From Thermoproteota archaeon (GTDB lineage: Archaea; Thermoproteota; Thermoprotei_A; EX4484-217-1; JAPDJV01), in NCBI GenBank assembly GCA_029258925.1, contig JAPDJV010000020.1, positions 1 through 64,000 on the forward strand: 64,000 nucleotides of DNA, in the 5' to 3' direction. Below, piece after piece: positions 47,010 through 56,972 of this stretch; the stretch's first letter is position 1, and every line of letters begins with the position of its first letter. Position numbers and translations under genes: made by a program. The notes below the pieces were generated by a model. That model did not search any database and was not told the origin of the DNA. It was given only the letters and a program-made list of their open reading frames with translations.

Positions 47010-49050
47010 TTATTCTCGCTTTAAAATCCTCATGGCGTTGAGGACTGCTATTAGTGCTACTCCAACGTCGGCGAGTAGGGCTTCCCACATCGTGGCTTGT
47101 CCAATAATTCCAAGACTTATAAAGGTTAGTTTAACTCCTAAAACGAGGATTATGTTCTGCCAGAATATTCTTCGGTTTTTCCTCGCGATCTTAATTCCTA
47201 GGGTAGCCTTGAAGGTTTGCCGTCCATTATAACAACATCAGCTATTTCTATAGCAACATCGCTTCCCAAAGCCTCCATTGCAACTCCGATATTAGCTCTG
47301 GCAATGACTAGAGCATCGTTTATGCCGTCGCCGACAAAGACTATTGAACTCTTTTTTACCTTTTTCTTTTTCAAGTTTCTCAATGATTTCCACTTTTTCT
47401 TCTGGTAAAAGCTCTGCGTAGAATTCACTAATGCCATTTGCTTTGCTACTTGTTCTGCAACTTCTTTATTATCGCCTGTCAGCATCACTATTTTCTTTAC
47501 ACCGAGTTTTTTGAGCTCCTCTATAGTTTCGGGGACATCTTCTTTTATCTCGTCAGATATTACTATGTACCCTGCATGCTTCCTGTCAACAATTACATGG
47601 GCAACCGTTTCTTTCACGTCGCAAGTATCGTGTGTAACGCTGAATTTATGTAAGATCCTATCATTTCCAACCATTATCTCCTTTCCACAGATTTTCGTCC
47701 TAACGCCTTGTCCAGCTATTTCCTCATATTCTTTAATCTCGCTCCCGCTAACCTCTTTTCCATAGGTCTCTTTTATCGCCTTTGTGATCGGATGGTTCGA
47801 GTGTTCCTCGGCTAAAGCTGCCAATTCCAAGACCTCCTCTTTACTAAAGCCGTCTTTCGCAACTACTTGAGTAACCTTAAAAACCCCTTTGTTAAAGTCC
47901 CGGTTTTGTCGAAGGCAACTATAGTTGCCTTGCTTAGAGCGTCGAGGAAGTTTGAACCTTTTATGAGGATTCCTTCTCTAGCAGATTTTCCAATACCTCC
48001 AAAGTAGCTAATGGGAATTGAGAGTACTAGGGCGCATGGACAAGAAATAACTAGGAGAACTAAAGCTCTATACATCCACTTATGGAAGGCTTCTCCAAGA
48101 GCTAATGGTGGAACCATGGCAACGAGTATAGCTAAAATGATAACTGCTGGAGTGTAGTAGTGGGCAAATCTTGTTATGAACTTCTCTGTCTTAGCTTTTC
48201 TCTCACCTGCCTTCTCCACAAGCTCAAGAACTCTTGAGACCGTCAACTCTTTAAGTTCTTTTGTAACCTTAATGGTTAAAAGCCCGCTTAGGTTGAGCAT
48301 TCCCGATAAAATTTCGTCTCCTTCTTTAATTGTTCTTGGAATAGATTCTCCTGTTAAAGCTGAAGCGTCGACCGTTGATCTTCCTTCAATGACTATTCCA
48401 TCTAAGGGAACTTTTTCTCCTGCTCTCTCAACGATTATGTTTCCGACTTTAACGTCTTCCGGCTTAACTTTAACTATGTTCTCTCCAACTTTGAGGTTTG
48501 CATAATCAGCCTTTAAAGATAATAGTTTTTTAATGGGCCGTCTTGAACGATTTATGGCCAAATCTTGAAGAAACTCCTCTATTCTGTAAAATAACATTAC
48601 TCCAGCGCCTTCAGGATACTCGCCGATTATAAAAGCCCCTAAAGTCGCTATTGTTATGAGGAAGTTCTCGTCGAGTATTCTTCCGTGCACAGAGTTTACA
48701 ATGGTTCTCTTTAGAACTTTCCAGCCAACTAAGATGTAACTAACTACAAACAATTCAAATATCAACATATTGTCGTAGTTGTAGTAATATCTTAAGACTA
48801 TTCCAACTATGAAAAGTATTAGTGAGGTTGTTATGAAGTAGACGTCTTTATTATGTTCTTCTACGCTATGGTCATGGACAGATTCATTTTTATTCTCTTT
48901 CTCCGCAATCTTTGTGTTTGGTTTAACTTTCTTAACAATCTCTCTATCTCTTTCAATATCTCCATGTATTACAGGCTCGCTTGTTGCGAAATTGACTAAT
49001 GCCAACTTGAAAACCTCTTTAATTTCGTAAGTGTGGCTTGAAATTTGAAG
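47010..49050 (-). pseudogene. Heavy-metal P1B-type ATPase, multiple frameshifts
   Basis: Pieces in different frames reconstruct one Zn/Cd/Co-type P-ATPase. 49005-47863: LVNFATSEPVI (end of a lost HMA domain), helices, ALTGESIP, the metal site SCPCAL, and DKTGTLTK. 47830-47198: HSNHPI, LTGDNKEVA, FVGDGINDA. 47200-47010: IARKNRRIFWQNIILVLGVK to MRILKRE. Breaks: a G-run loss near 47883-47890, a lost G in ATGGCATT near 47433, an extra A in the A6 run near 47353, and a shift near 47205. Every catalytic motif is still readable, so decay is recent. Confidence 0.85.
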
Positions 49051-49064
49051 GCTCTAATTTAAGC

Positions 49065-49415
49065 TTATGGAACACCCTTTTCACCTAAGTGTTCAAGTGC
49101 TATCTTCAAGACATTCCTTATATGTTCATCATCTAGGCGATAGAAGACGTTTCTCCTCTCCCTGCGATAACTCACTATTCTCCTATCTTTCAAAAGCCTT
49201 AACTGATGTGAAATTGCCGAAACAGATAATCCTGTGAGGTTGGATAAATCCCGTGTGCAGAGCTCCTCCTCCATTAGGGCGAGGAGGATTTTCAGTCTCG
49301 TAGCATCGCTAAAGGCGTCGAAGAAGTCAGCTGCCTCTACAATCATTTCGTCGGGCGGGAGCTTCCTCTTAATACTAATTGTTTTCTCCTCACGCTTCCT
49401 GCAAAATTCAACCAT
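49065..49415 (-). CDS. ArsR/SmtB-family metal sensor repressor
   Basis: 116 residues, winged helix (LCTRDLSNLTGLSVSAISHQLRLLKDRRIVSYRRE). The last helix has DEHIRNVLKIALEHLGE, that is Asp-x-His-x10-His-x2-Glu, the alpha-5 Zn/Co site of SmtB and CzrA. The alpha-3 site is reduced to one Cys (ELCTRDL). It lies upstream of the broken P-type ATPase on the same strand and would have repressed it until zinc or cobalt binds. Confidence 0.88.
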   Translation of the reverse strand: MVEFCRKREEKTISIKRKLPPDEMIVEAADFFDAFSDATRLKILLALMEEELCTRDLSNLTGLSVSAISHQLRLLKDRRIVSYRRERRNVFYRLDDEHIRNVLKIALEHLGEKGVP

Positions 49416-49622
49416 ACTTTATCACTTTCTCATCTGAACAGTTGTGCAAATATTTTATAAACTTTTCTGAACAAAATACGATTTTGATAATCCAAATTGT
49501 CGTAGACAAAGCGGCTGTGAACCAATATGATTATAATCCCATCCTTAGGTTTTTACCTTTAATTTTAAGAAATTTCCTGATCTTCAGTTTTCGCATTCAT
49601 AGGGACTTGTGGTATTCTTTTG

Positions 49623-51578
49623 TTACACAACTTTAGATATTTTAACTGTGGTAGAGTTGAAAATAGGGCCTCCGCCAATTTTCTGTGTAATACACGGGAC
49701 TAAGCTATTTTGTGGTTCACCATTCAATCCAATCATTTGTCTCGGTGACCACAAAACTCTCCTCGGAACACTGCTAGAAACTATGACCCGCACTCTAACT
49801 CTGCCAAGCTCGTTATAGAGTTCAACAGTTTCGCCACTTCTAATGTTAAGTACTTTCGCATCCTCAGGGTTTATTAATGTTATTGGTGGAATAGAACCAT
49901 ATATCTCTCGAAACTGTGTGTGAGTATACTTTGGCGTTGAACTATTCAATAGGATGAACTCCTCCCCACACAGTTTTAATGGGTACTGTCTTGGTATTGG
50001 GTTTAATCCTAGTTCTTCTGCTCTCTTTGAATAAAACTCTATTTTACCTGTTGGTGTTTGATAATCACTTATTGGTCTGTACTTCAGTTTCAGCACCTTC
50101 CCCATTAATAACTCTTTAAATGAACCATTTTCTAAAGCATTTTTGAGAGCATTTTCTATAGCCTTCCAAGGATCCTCGTAAACCCATTTCTCCTTTAAAT
50201 CTAACCTTTTAGCTAGCTCTTTCATCACCCAGATCTCATTCTTACTTTCACCTAGTGGGTTAATTGCTCTTCTCGATATTCTAATGTAATGATGGCTATA
50301 TGGAATAACTACATCATCTTTCTCGAGATATGTTGGGGCTGGTAGAACCACATCAGCATAGCCTGTTGTTTCCGTCCAGTGTGTTTCGTGGACCACTACA
50401 AAAACGTCGCTTCTCAATAATCCTTCTCTAAAGGCTTTCTGATTTGGAAGGGTTAATGCTGGATTCATATTATATATGTAGATGAACTTGAAGTCTCCTC
50501 GCTTAACATGGTTGCTTAAAGATACCTGGCTGATCGTCATCGGTTTTTTATTTGACAGACTTTCCCCAGTTAAGTACGCTATGTCCACTTGATATCCTCT
50601 ACTATTACTATAGTAGAATCCTCTATGCAGTCCTAGTAGAGCTGGTATTAACGCTACTGCTCTAACTGACTCAGCCCCATGAACGCTTTTTTGAAATCCT
50701 ATTCCAATCATAGTTGCACTCGGCTTTAACTCGCCGTATGCCTCACCTAGCTCCTCAACTAAGCTCCACTTAACTCCCGTAACCTCCTCTACTCTACTAG
50801 GAGTCCACTTCACTACTTCTTCTTTGAAGAGTTCGTAACCATAAGTCCACTTTTCAATAAAATCCAAATCCACATAGCCATGTTCTATAATGTATCTGGC
50901 AACTCCGAATGCTAAAGCCACATCGCTTCCTGGCTTTGGATTTAACCAAATGTCGGCTCCTTTAGCAGACTCACTTTCTCTGGGATCCACAACTGCGATC
51001 ACTGAGCCTTTCTTTCTAGCCTTTATGGATAGAGCCCACATGTGCGGTGAGCTCACTGCAGCGTTAAAGCCCCAATAAACAATTAGCTTCATTTCGAGAA
51101 GCTCTTCAGGCTTAATCCCGTAACTTAACCCATAATGTAGTGATATTGCATCATGCCCTGATTTACTGCATATGCTATAGTCTGTTTTAGTAGCTCCAAT
51201 AGCGTTCCAGAGTCTCTGCGGAAAATACCATGTCAATAACCCCATGTTACCAGCATACTCCAAATGTAAAACTGCTCTTGGACCATACACACGTAGTACT
51301 TTTCGAAGCTTATCAGCTACTAAATCTAGAGCCTCACTCCATTTTACTCTCTTAAGCTTCCCCTCTTCTTTACTTCCAACCCTAATGTATGGGTATAATA
51401 CTCTATTATTGTACACCCGCTCGCAGTCCTTAACCCCTCTAGGACATACAAAACCCTGGGTAACTGGATTCCCATGATCACCTTTAATAGATCTGATTTT
51501 ACCAGTGTCTTCAACTACTGATATGAGGAAGCAGGTGTCGTAGCAGTCCCTAGGGCAGACCACTCTAACAATTCTCAT
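49623..51578 (-). CDS. Molybdopterin (bis-MGD) oxidoreductase
   Basis: 651 residues of the DMSO reductase superfamily. The N-terminal [4Fe-4S] motif is CPRDCYDTC ... CPRG (residues ~9-47). The metal-ligand region is SICSKSGHDA near residue 135, where a Cys or Ser would bind Mo/W. The C-terminal cap domain runs from ~545 (RSGETVELYNELGRVRVRV). No Tat signal, so cytoplasmic. No partner ferredoxin or membrane subunit is adjacent. Substrate unknown; formate, sulfur compounds or hydroxylation are possible. Depends on the Mo/W uptake encoded nearby. Confidence 0.85.
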   Translation of the reverse strand: MRIVRVVCPRDCYDTCFLISVVEDTGKIRSIKGDHGNPVTQGFVCPRGVKDCERVYNNRVLYPYIRVGSKEEGKLKRVKWSEALDLVADKLRKVLRVYGPRAVLHLEYAGNMGLLTWYFPQRLWNAIGATKTDYSICSKSGHDAISLHYGLSYGIKPEELLEMKLIVYWGFNAAVSSPHMWALSIKARKKGSVIAVVDPRESESAKGADIWLNPKPGSDVALAFGVARYIIEHGYVDLDFIEKWTYGYELFKEEVVKWTPSRVEEVTGVKWSLVEELGEAYGELKPSATMIGIGFQKSVHGAESVRAVALIPALLGLHRGFYYSNSRGYQVDIAYLTGESLSNKKPMTISQVSLSNHVKRGDFKFIYIYNMNPALTLPNQKAFREGLLRSDVFVVVHETHWTETTGYADVVLPAPTYLEKDDVVIPYSHHYIRISRRAINPLGESKNEIWVMKELAKRLDLKEKWVYEDPWKAIENALKNALENGSFKELLMGKVLKLKYRPISDYQTPTGKIEFYSKRAEELGLNPIPRQYPLKLCGEEFILLNSSTPKYTHTQFREIYGSIPPITLINPEDAKVLNIRSGETVELYNELGRVRVRVIVSSSVPRRVLWSPRQMIGLNGEPQNSLVPCITQKIGGGPIFNSTTVKISKVV

Positions 51579-51801
51579 GATATCATCCGAGAACCGTTTT
51601 TACATAATTTATCTTAATTATTATGGCTTACTGTAATCAAATATTCTCCTCAGCAAGGTTGATTAGGCACTTTCATAAAACCTTTAAGACTCAGCACTTC
51701 CATTTCCAGAATGCAATGACAGCTCTTTAGATAAGGTAAGCTATCAATAGTTGATCTACAAAATATTTCATATGGTTAGTGCAGCTAACCTTTGAGGTGT
51801 C

Positions 51802-52524
51802 GTGTTGAGTGTTGAACTATGTAGAATAGGTGGCGCCGTAGAGTGTACGATTATCAGGCGTTTAAATAGATTTGTTATCGAAATATTGGTGGGAAATCGT
51901 CGTGCCAAGGCATACATTAACAATACTGGCAGATTGACAGAATATATCATTAGGGGTAGGAAAGCTTACTGTGTAGAGAATCCTCGTGCTAGGAAGACTG
52001 AGTACAGACTGTTCGCCGTAAGTGAAAGAGGTCTAGGAGTCCTCATTGACACGCAAATACAGATGAAGTCGTTCGAGAGGGCAGTAAGTATGGATATTAT
52101 ACCGTGGCTAAGAGGTTGTAAAATCGTTGGGAGAAACCTTAGGCTAGGATCTTCCCGAATCGACTACCTGCTTTATTGTATGGGCAAGCATATCTATGTG
52201 GAAGTCAAGAGTGCTGTTCTAAGAGGAAGCGAGCACTATGCTATGTACCCGGATTGCCCCACCATTAGGGGGAGGAGGCACATAAATGAAATAATAAACC
52301 ATGTATTAATGGGTGGTTTAGGAGCAATAGTATTTATAGCAGCCTTACCCCACGTCAAAGCATTCAAGCCGTGTGCACGTGGAGATCCGGTGATCCCAGT
52401 GCTGGTGAGGAGGGCTTGCGAGGTTGGAGTTATGGTTAAAGCCATAAGCTTACATTACGATCCTCGATCCTCTTTAGTCAATCTAGATAACCCCGACCTC
52501 GAAGTCGAATTAGATGACAAATAA
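51802..52524 (+). CDS. sfsA: SfsA-family DNA/RNA nuclease-like protein
   Basis: 240 residues with SfsA features: an OB-like N-terminal half (NTGRLTEYI, RKTEYRLFAV) and a PD-(D/E)xK-like core SRIDYLLYCMGKHIYVEVKS (Asp, then Glu-x-Lys). The GTG start follows TTTGAGGTG; TTG is the next codon. Exact role in archaea is unclear. Confidence 0.85.
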   Translation: MLSVELCRIGGAVECTIIRRLNRFVIEILVGNRRAKAYINNTGRLTEYIIRGRKAYCVENPRARKTEYRLFAVSERGLGVLIDTQIQMKSFERAVSMDIIPWLRGCKIVGRNLRLGSSRIDYLLYCMGKHIYVEVKSAVLRGSEHYAMYPDCPTIRGRRHINEIINHVLMGGLGAIVFIAALPHVKAFKPCARGDPVIPVLVRRACEVGVMVKAISLHYDPRSSLVNLDNPDLEVELDDK

Positions 52525-52617
52525 AAGCTGCTTAGGAACGATCCTGTAACTTAATTTCGAAGTTTGCTGACTCCTAGTACATGAGTATAAGGCTTTGAAT
52601 TTGTGGGGCAGATATGA

Positions 52618-53151
52618 ATGGATCCATGTAAAGATTTGAAACTTATCATAACTTGTCCCCATAGTAAAGAAGATATTGCCGGAATAGAGGTCTTAGATCT
52701 ATTAGTACCATATGATATGGAATCTCGTGCTGCGAAAACTGCTTTCAGGGGGGTATTGTTAATATATTCTCCTAACTTATCTTCATGGGATGCTTGGAGA
52801 ATTGTTATGGGAGGTCCTACAGCCTATGTATTCAGAGTAGTGCCTGTGGAAACTTGTGTTAAATCCTCTCTTGACGAAATAGTTTCATCGTCGGTGAGAT
52901 TATCTGAGAGAATCCTTGGAAATTGCAACACGTTTATGGTTAAATGTGTTAGGAGAGGCAGGAAAATTAAGTCGAGCCTAGAGTTATGTAAGATTGTTGG
53001 AGCTAGAGTTGCAGAAAAAACTGGAGCCAAAGTTTCTTTGGCAAATCCAGATTACATTATTTTCATAGAAATTGTTGGAGATATAACGGGTATGTGTATA
53101 GTAGATTCGAGCATCTCTTTAAATAAAGTTAGTAGTAGGGTGAAAGAATAA
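52618..53151 (+). CDS. THUMP-domain RNA-binding protein
   Basis: 177 residues. The C-terminal part is a THUMP domain (FMVKCVRRGRKIKSSLELCK, VGARVAEKTGAKVSLANPDY, IIFIEIVGD), which binds tRNA in modification enzymes such as Tan1/TrmG10. No catalytic domain is fused, so it probably acts as a tRNA-binding accessory subunit. Precedes the orc1/cdc6 gene by 65 bases. Confidence 0.75.
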   Translation: MDPCKDLKLIITCPHSKEDIAGIEVLDLLVPYDMESRAAKTAFRGVLLIYSPNLSSWDAWRIVMGGPTAYVFRVVPVETCVKSSLDEIVSSSVRLSERILGNCNTFMVKCVRRGRKIKSSLELCKIVGARVAEKTGAKVSLANPDYIIFIEIVGDITGMCIVDSSISLNKVSSRVKE

Positions 53152-53216
53152 AATATTGAAATTAAAATAATAGATTAAAATAATAGAATATTAAGGGCTA
53201 TAATAAGGTGTGAACT

Positions 53217-54488
53217 TTGAACACCTATGGCTTTGACCCATCAAAAATAATTATTGAAGAAGTTGGGAGGAGTACGGTCTTCCTCAACAAGGAAGCATTA
53301 TACCCAGAGTTCTGTCCACCCAGACTAGTACATAGGGAGGCGGAGATAAGGGAGTTAACAAGATACTTCAAGTTTCTCTTATCCGCACCTGGATCCTTAT
53401 CCCAGAAGATTTTGATATATGGTGGAATAGGAGTCGGGAAAACGTGTACATCAATGGTGTTTGGCAGAGAGTTCTCTAGAATAGCTAGCGATAAAGGTGT
53501 TAACGTGAAATACGTCCACGTTAACTGTCATAGAGCTAGAACTAAGAGCATGGTAATGCTGGAGATAGCTAGACAGATTGGCGCTCCAATACCTCCAAGA
53601 GGGCTTTCAGATTTTGAAACGTATCTGGGTATTTTAGAGTACTTGGAGGACATAGGCGCCTATGTCATAATTGCTTTAGACGAGTTCGACTACTTTGTTA
53701 GGACTGAGGGGAGTGATGCAGCCTACTTTTATGTGAGAACGTATGACGACATGCCGGATCTAGTTAAGAGAGTAAACTTCATTTTCATTGGAAGGGATAT
53801 TAGTGAACTAAGTAATCTCGATTCGGCAACAGCTAGCTATCTTCTGAGACATATGATAAAATTTTCTCCTTACACTGCAAGACAACTATATGCTATACTA
53901 GATGATAGGAGAAAACTTGCCTTCAAAGAAGGGGCAGTAGTAGACGAGGTTTTAGAAATGATAGCGGAGATGAACGGTATTGATACCGGGGGATCTGGCA
54001 ATGCTAGAGCAGCTATAGAGCTTCTACTGCTTGCAGGCGAGAAAGCTGATGCAGAGGGATCAGATATCGTATTGGTTAAGCATGTGAGAGAGGCTATTGC
54101 AGCTTTAGATAGCATAGAGTCATCTTATCTAAGCCAAATAGCTTATATTAAGGACACAATAATCCACCTCCCTCTACACGAACTTCTAATTTATGCTGCA
54201 GCAGTTATATCGCTCAGAGTTAAGGGTACCAGATGGGTGAGAATGGGAGACCTCGAATCCCAGTATGAAGTATTATGTGAATCGTATGGTGAAAAACCGA
54301 GAGGCCACACACAAGTATATGGATACATTTTGGATCTAGCTAGAAGAGACTTGATCAGGAAGAAGCACTCGGGTAAAGGCTACAGAGGTAAATCCACCCT
54401 CATAGCCGTCGATGCTCCATTGGAGATAATCGAGAAAATCCTAATTAACAGAATAGAGACACTGATAAAGTCTTCATGGAGGGGTTAA
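53217..54488 (+). CDS. cdc6: Orc1/Cdc6 replication initiator
   Basis: 423 residues, AAA+ protein: Walker A YGGIGVGKTCTS, Walker B VIIALDEFDYF, sensor I near FIFIGRD and sensor II region GSGNARAAIELL. C-terminal winged helix from ~330. It marks and opens replication origins. TTG start after AAGGTGTGA. The region just upstream (53152-53216) is AT-rich, but I see no clear origin recognition box, so I do not call an origin here. Confidence 0.88.
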   Translation: MNTYGFDPSKIIIEEVGRSTVFLNKEALYPEFCPPRLVHREAEIRELTRYFKFLLSAPGSLSQKILIYGGIGVGKTCTSMVFGREFSRIASDKGVNVKYVHVNCHRARTKSMVMLEIARQIGAPIPPRGLSDFETYLGILEYLEDIGAYVIIALDEFDYFVRTEGSDAAYFYVRTYDDMPDLVKRVNFIFIGRDISELSNLDSATASYLLRHMIKFSPYTARQLYAILDDRRKLAFKEGAVVDEVLEMIAEMNGIDTGGSGNARAAIELLLLAGEKADAEGSDIVLVKHVREAIAALDSIESSYLSQIAYIKDTIIHLPLHELLIYAAAVISLRVKGTRWVRMGDLESQYEVLCESYGEKPRGHTQVYGYILDLARRDLIRKKHSGKGYRGKSTLIAVDAPLEIIEKILINRIETLIKSSWRG

Positions 54489-54769
54489 AGCTGAGAGAGT
54501 TGGATAATAGTATTGTGGAGGAAATATTCTCGTCTAGGGGGAGAGTGAGAACTTTAAGAGCTTTAATAAAACTAGAGGAAGCAAATATCAGTAGAATTGT
54601 TAGGGAAACAGGAATGCACCATAAATTAGTCGAGAGCCACTTAGAGAAGTTGGAGGAACTTGGAATAGTTTTGGAGAAGAAATATAGTAGGGTAAGATTG
54701 TTTAAACTTAATTACACTAATCCTAAAACACACCTAATAAAAGAGTTAATACAATTACTAGAAGACTAA
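54476..54769 (+). CDS. Winged-helix DNA-binding protein
   Basis: 97 residues: RGRVRTLRALIKLEEANISR, IVRETGMHHKLVESHLEKLE, LGIVLEKKYSRVRLFKL, an ArsR/MarR-like winged helix. It overlaps the cdc6 3' end by 13 bases, so it is translationally coupled with the initiator. Role unknown; a DNA-binding partner or regulator of cdc6 is plausible. Confidence 0.7.
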   Translation: MEGLKLRELDNSIVEEIFSSRGRVRTLRALIKLEEANISRIVRETGMHHKLVESHLEKLEELGIVLEKKYSRVRLFKLNYTNPKTHLIKELIQLLED

Positions 54770-54788
54770 TATTTAGGTAAGTAACAGT

Positions 54789-55700
54789 ATGTCAAAGATC
54801 TTCTTAAGAGTATTTTACGTAGGAAAGGGTTTTCACGCTTTTCAAAGACAACCTAATGTCAAAACTGTTGAAGGCACTCTGCTTTCCACTCTTATTGAAA
54901 GAGGTATATTGGTCCGCGATCTAAAAATGGCGATGTACACTTCTGCTTGTAGAACGGATAGAGGTGTTCACGCTCTCTCTCAGACAATAGCATTTGTACC
55001 TTTGAATAGTTGGAGCTTTGAGGGGCTGATCGATACACTTACTGATATAAACGAGACTCTCACGCAAGAGAATATCGTTATATGGGGAGTATCACTTGTT
55101 GACGATCAATATCATCCCAGATATTCTGCTCTATATAGAACATACCTCTACGTCGACTATAGGAGACATAGATTAAGATTTGATGAGGAGACATCAAGAA
55201 ATATAGTCAACCTAGTTGAGGGCGTGCATGATTTCTCCATGTTCACTACTGAGAAGAAGGCTAACACTTTAAGGAGGGTTTTAAGAATCCGCCTGGGCGA
55301 AGTCTCAAAGTACTTCGTACTCGCGATCGAAGCATACGGCTTCCTAAGGCAAATGGTTCGCAGACTAGCATATGTGGTTGAAGACATCGCTTATGGGAGA
55401 GCGAAGTTGGATGTTCTTAGAAAAATGTTAGAGGGTAAGCCGGTTAGAAAATATTTACATAAGATTTCTCCAGCAGAAAACACATTATTACTAAGTGTGT
55501 CGTATCCATTTAACTTCACAGTTTTAGATAAGGGCATAAATATTGTAATGAACATTTTAAAGAATAGGTGTGAGCCTCCCCTATCCTTTCTACTAGACGT
55601 GATTGAGGGGCGTGTAAAGAATGATATCACATATAGTGTCATTGAGGATCTATGTAGATTACAGTTTTTAAATTGCGCGAAATACATTAACGAACTTTAA
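54789..55700 (+). CDS. truA: tRNA pseudouridine synthase A
   Basis: 303 residues with TruA motifs: FHAFQRQPNVKTVEGTL, catalytic ACRTDRGVHALSQ (Asp), YRTYLY and RQMVRRLAYVVEDIA. It makes pseudouridine at positions 38-40 of tRNA. Its stop at 55698-55700 directly abuts the stop of the convergent rfcL gene. Confidence 0.93.
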   Translation: MSKIFLRVFYVGKGFHAFQRQPNVKTVEGTLLSTLIERGILVRDLKMAMYTSACRTDRGVHALSQTIAFVPLNSWSFEGLIDTLTDINETLTQENIVIWGVSLVDDQYHPRYSALYRTYLYVDYRRHRLRFDEETSRNIVNLVEGVHDFSMFTTEKKANTLRRVLRIRLGEVSKYFVLAIEAYGFLRQMVRRLAYVVEDIAYGRAKLDVLRKMLEGKPVRKYLHKISPAENTLLLSVSYPFNFTVLDKGINIVMNILKNRCEPPLSFLLDVIEGRVKNDITYSVIEDLCRLQFLNCAKYINEL

Positions 55701-56972
55701 TCACTCTCTTCTCATCCTTTTAATAACATCCTTATACAAATCTCCTGCTAAGTACTTAACCATACTTTTGCTCATGTTCAGCGAAATTGCTATTTTAGCT
55801 GCCATATCTGGGTTATTTCTGAATATAAACATCACAAAAGGTATTACCTCTGTTTTCGCCCTCCTCCTTGAAATATGACATGCTTCTCCCAGAACTTTTG
55901 CCACGGCCTCCCTCAGCTCTCTTAGCTTTTTAGCTTTCGCCATCATCAGTATTCTTTGAGGAAACCCATACTTAACCCACTTGTACCTAGTTTTCTTCCT
56001 CGCAAAAGCTACTCCTGCAGTCATCATCTCTATGGCGTAGGAGAGCAGACTCCAGTCGCCCGATTTAACTATTCTACCAAGATAAACGTCTGCTCTTGAT
56101 AGTGCCTCATAACCTCTCCATAAATCCTCTGGATCGGAGTACTGGTAGGGCAGATTTTCATTGATCCATTGTAGTAGCATTTCGTAGTCTAGGTTTGTTG
56201 TTGTAGCAGCCATTTTAGCTTGCCAAGCATATTTTGCTGTGAAAATTTTTCTAAGGGTTTCAAAAGGATCGTACTCCCGATATCTCTCTCTTATCAGCTT
56301 CTGGGCGTCTTCTAACGTTATCTTCTTTAAACCTATCGAGACAGCCTGTAAATCGTTTATAGCTGATCTTAAATCTCCCCTTGCTTTCTCAGCTATGTAC
56401 CTTAAGGCATCTTTCTCGTATTCCAGTCCCTCCGATTGACAGATGTTCTCCAGCGCTTTTATTATCACCCTCTTAGGTAGTCTCTTGAACGGAACTAAGA
56501 GGCATACATCTCTAAGGGGTCTAAGTCTTGGATCCCAGGGATCGTTGGCTGTAAGAATTATGGGGTGTCTCGAAACTTCTATAAGTTCCAAGATAGCATC
56601 AAGAGCTCCAAAATCAGCAGTTCCACTTATCCCGTCCACTTCATCTAATAATATAATCTTTCCTCTAAATCCAAATAACGAAGCCTTTGAAGCAGCGATC
56701 TTAGCAACTCTCTCTATATCCCTTCTACTCCTGAAGTCGCTTGCATTCATTTCTACGTACTCTAATTTATATTCCTTAGCAGCTGCTTCTGCTAGCGCCG
56801 TCTTACCGCATCCTGGAGGACCATAGAATAATGCTGCTTTCTTCTCTGGAATCTGCTTAGCTAGCCACTTCTTGAGCCATGGTACTATCAGCTTCTTCGC
56901 TTCCTCCTGGTCGAGGACTTCCGCAATTTTCTTCGGCCTATACTTGATTATCCAAGGTATGTACTTGCTCAT
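55701..56972 (-). CDS. rfcL: Replication factor C large subunit
   Basis: 423 residues. Walker A YGPPGCGKT, Walker B IILLDEVDGI, sensor I LTANDPWDPRLRPLRD. It loads the PCNA clamp with four RFC small subunits. The ATG overlaps the rfcS stop (TAATG). No intein here, in contrast to RfcS. Confidence 0.95.
   Translation of the reverse strand: MSKYIPWIIKYRPKKIAEVLDQEEAKKLIVPWLKKWLAKQIPEKKAALFYGPPGCGKTALAEAAAKEYKLEYVEMNASDFRSRRDIERVAKIAASKASLFGFRGKIILLDEVDGISGTADFGALDAILELIEVSRHPIILTANDPWDPRLRPLRDVCLLVPFKRLPKRVIIKALENICQSEGLEYEKDALRYIAEKARGDLRSAINDLQAVSIGLKKITLEDAQKLIRERYREYDPFETLRKIFTAKYAWQAKMAATTTNLDYEMLLQWINENLPYQYSDPEDLWRGYEALSRADVYLGRIVKSGDWSLLSYAIEMMTAGVAFARKKTRYKWVKYGFPQRILMMAKAKKLRELREAVAKVLGEACHISRRRAKTEVIPFVMFIFRNNPDMAAKIAISLNMSKSMVKYLAGDLYKDVIKRMRRE

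Noticed and set aside
47010-49050. Two separate intact P-type ATPase genes
   Set aside because: The pieces complement each other in order and together make one ATPase, so it is a single broken gene.
53152-53216. Possible replication origin at orc1/cdc6
   Set aside because: The region is AT-rich but I find no origin recognition box pattern and it is only 65 bases long.
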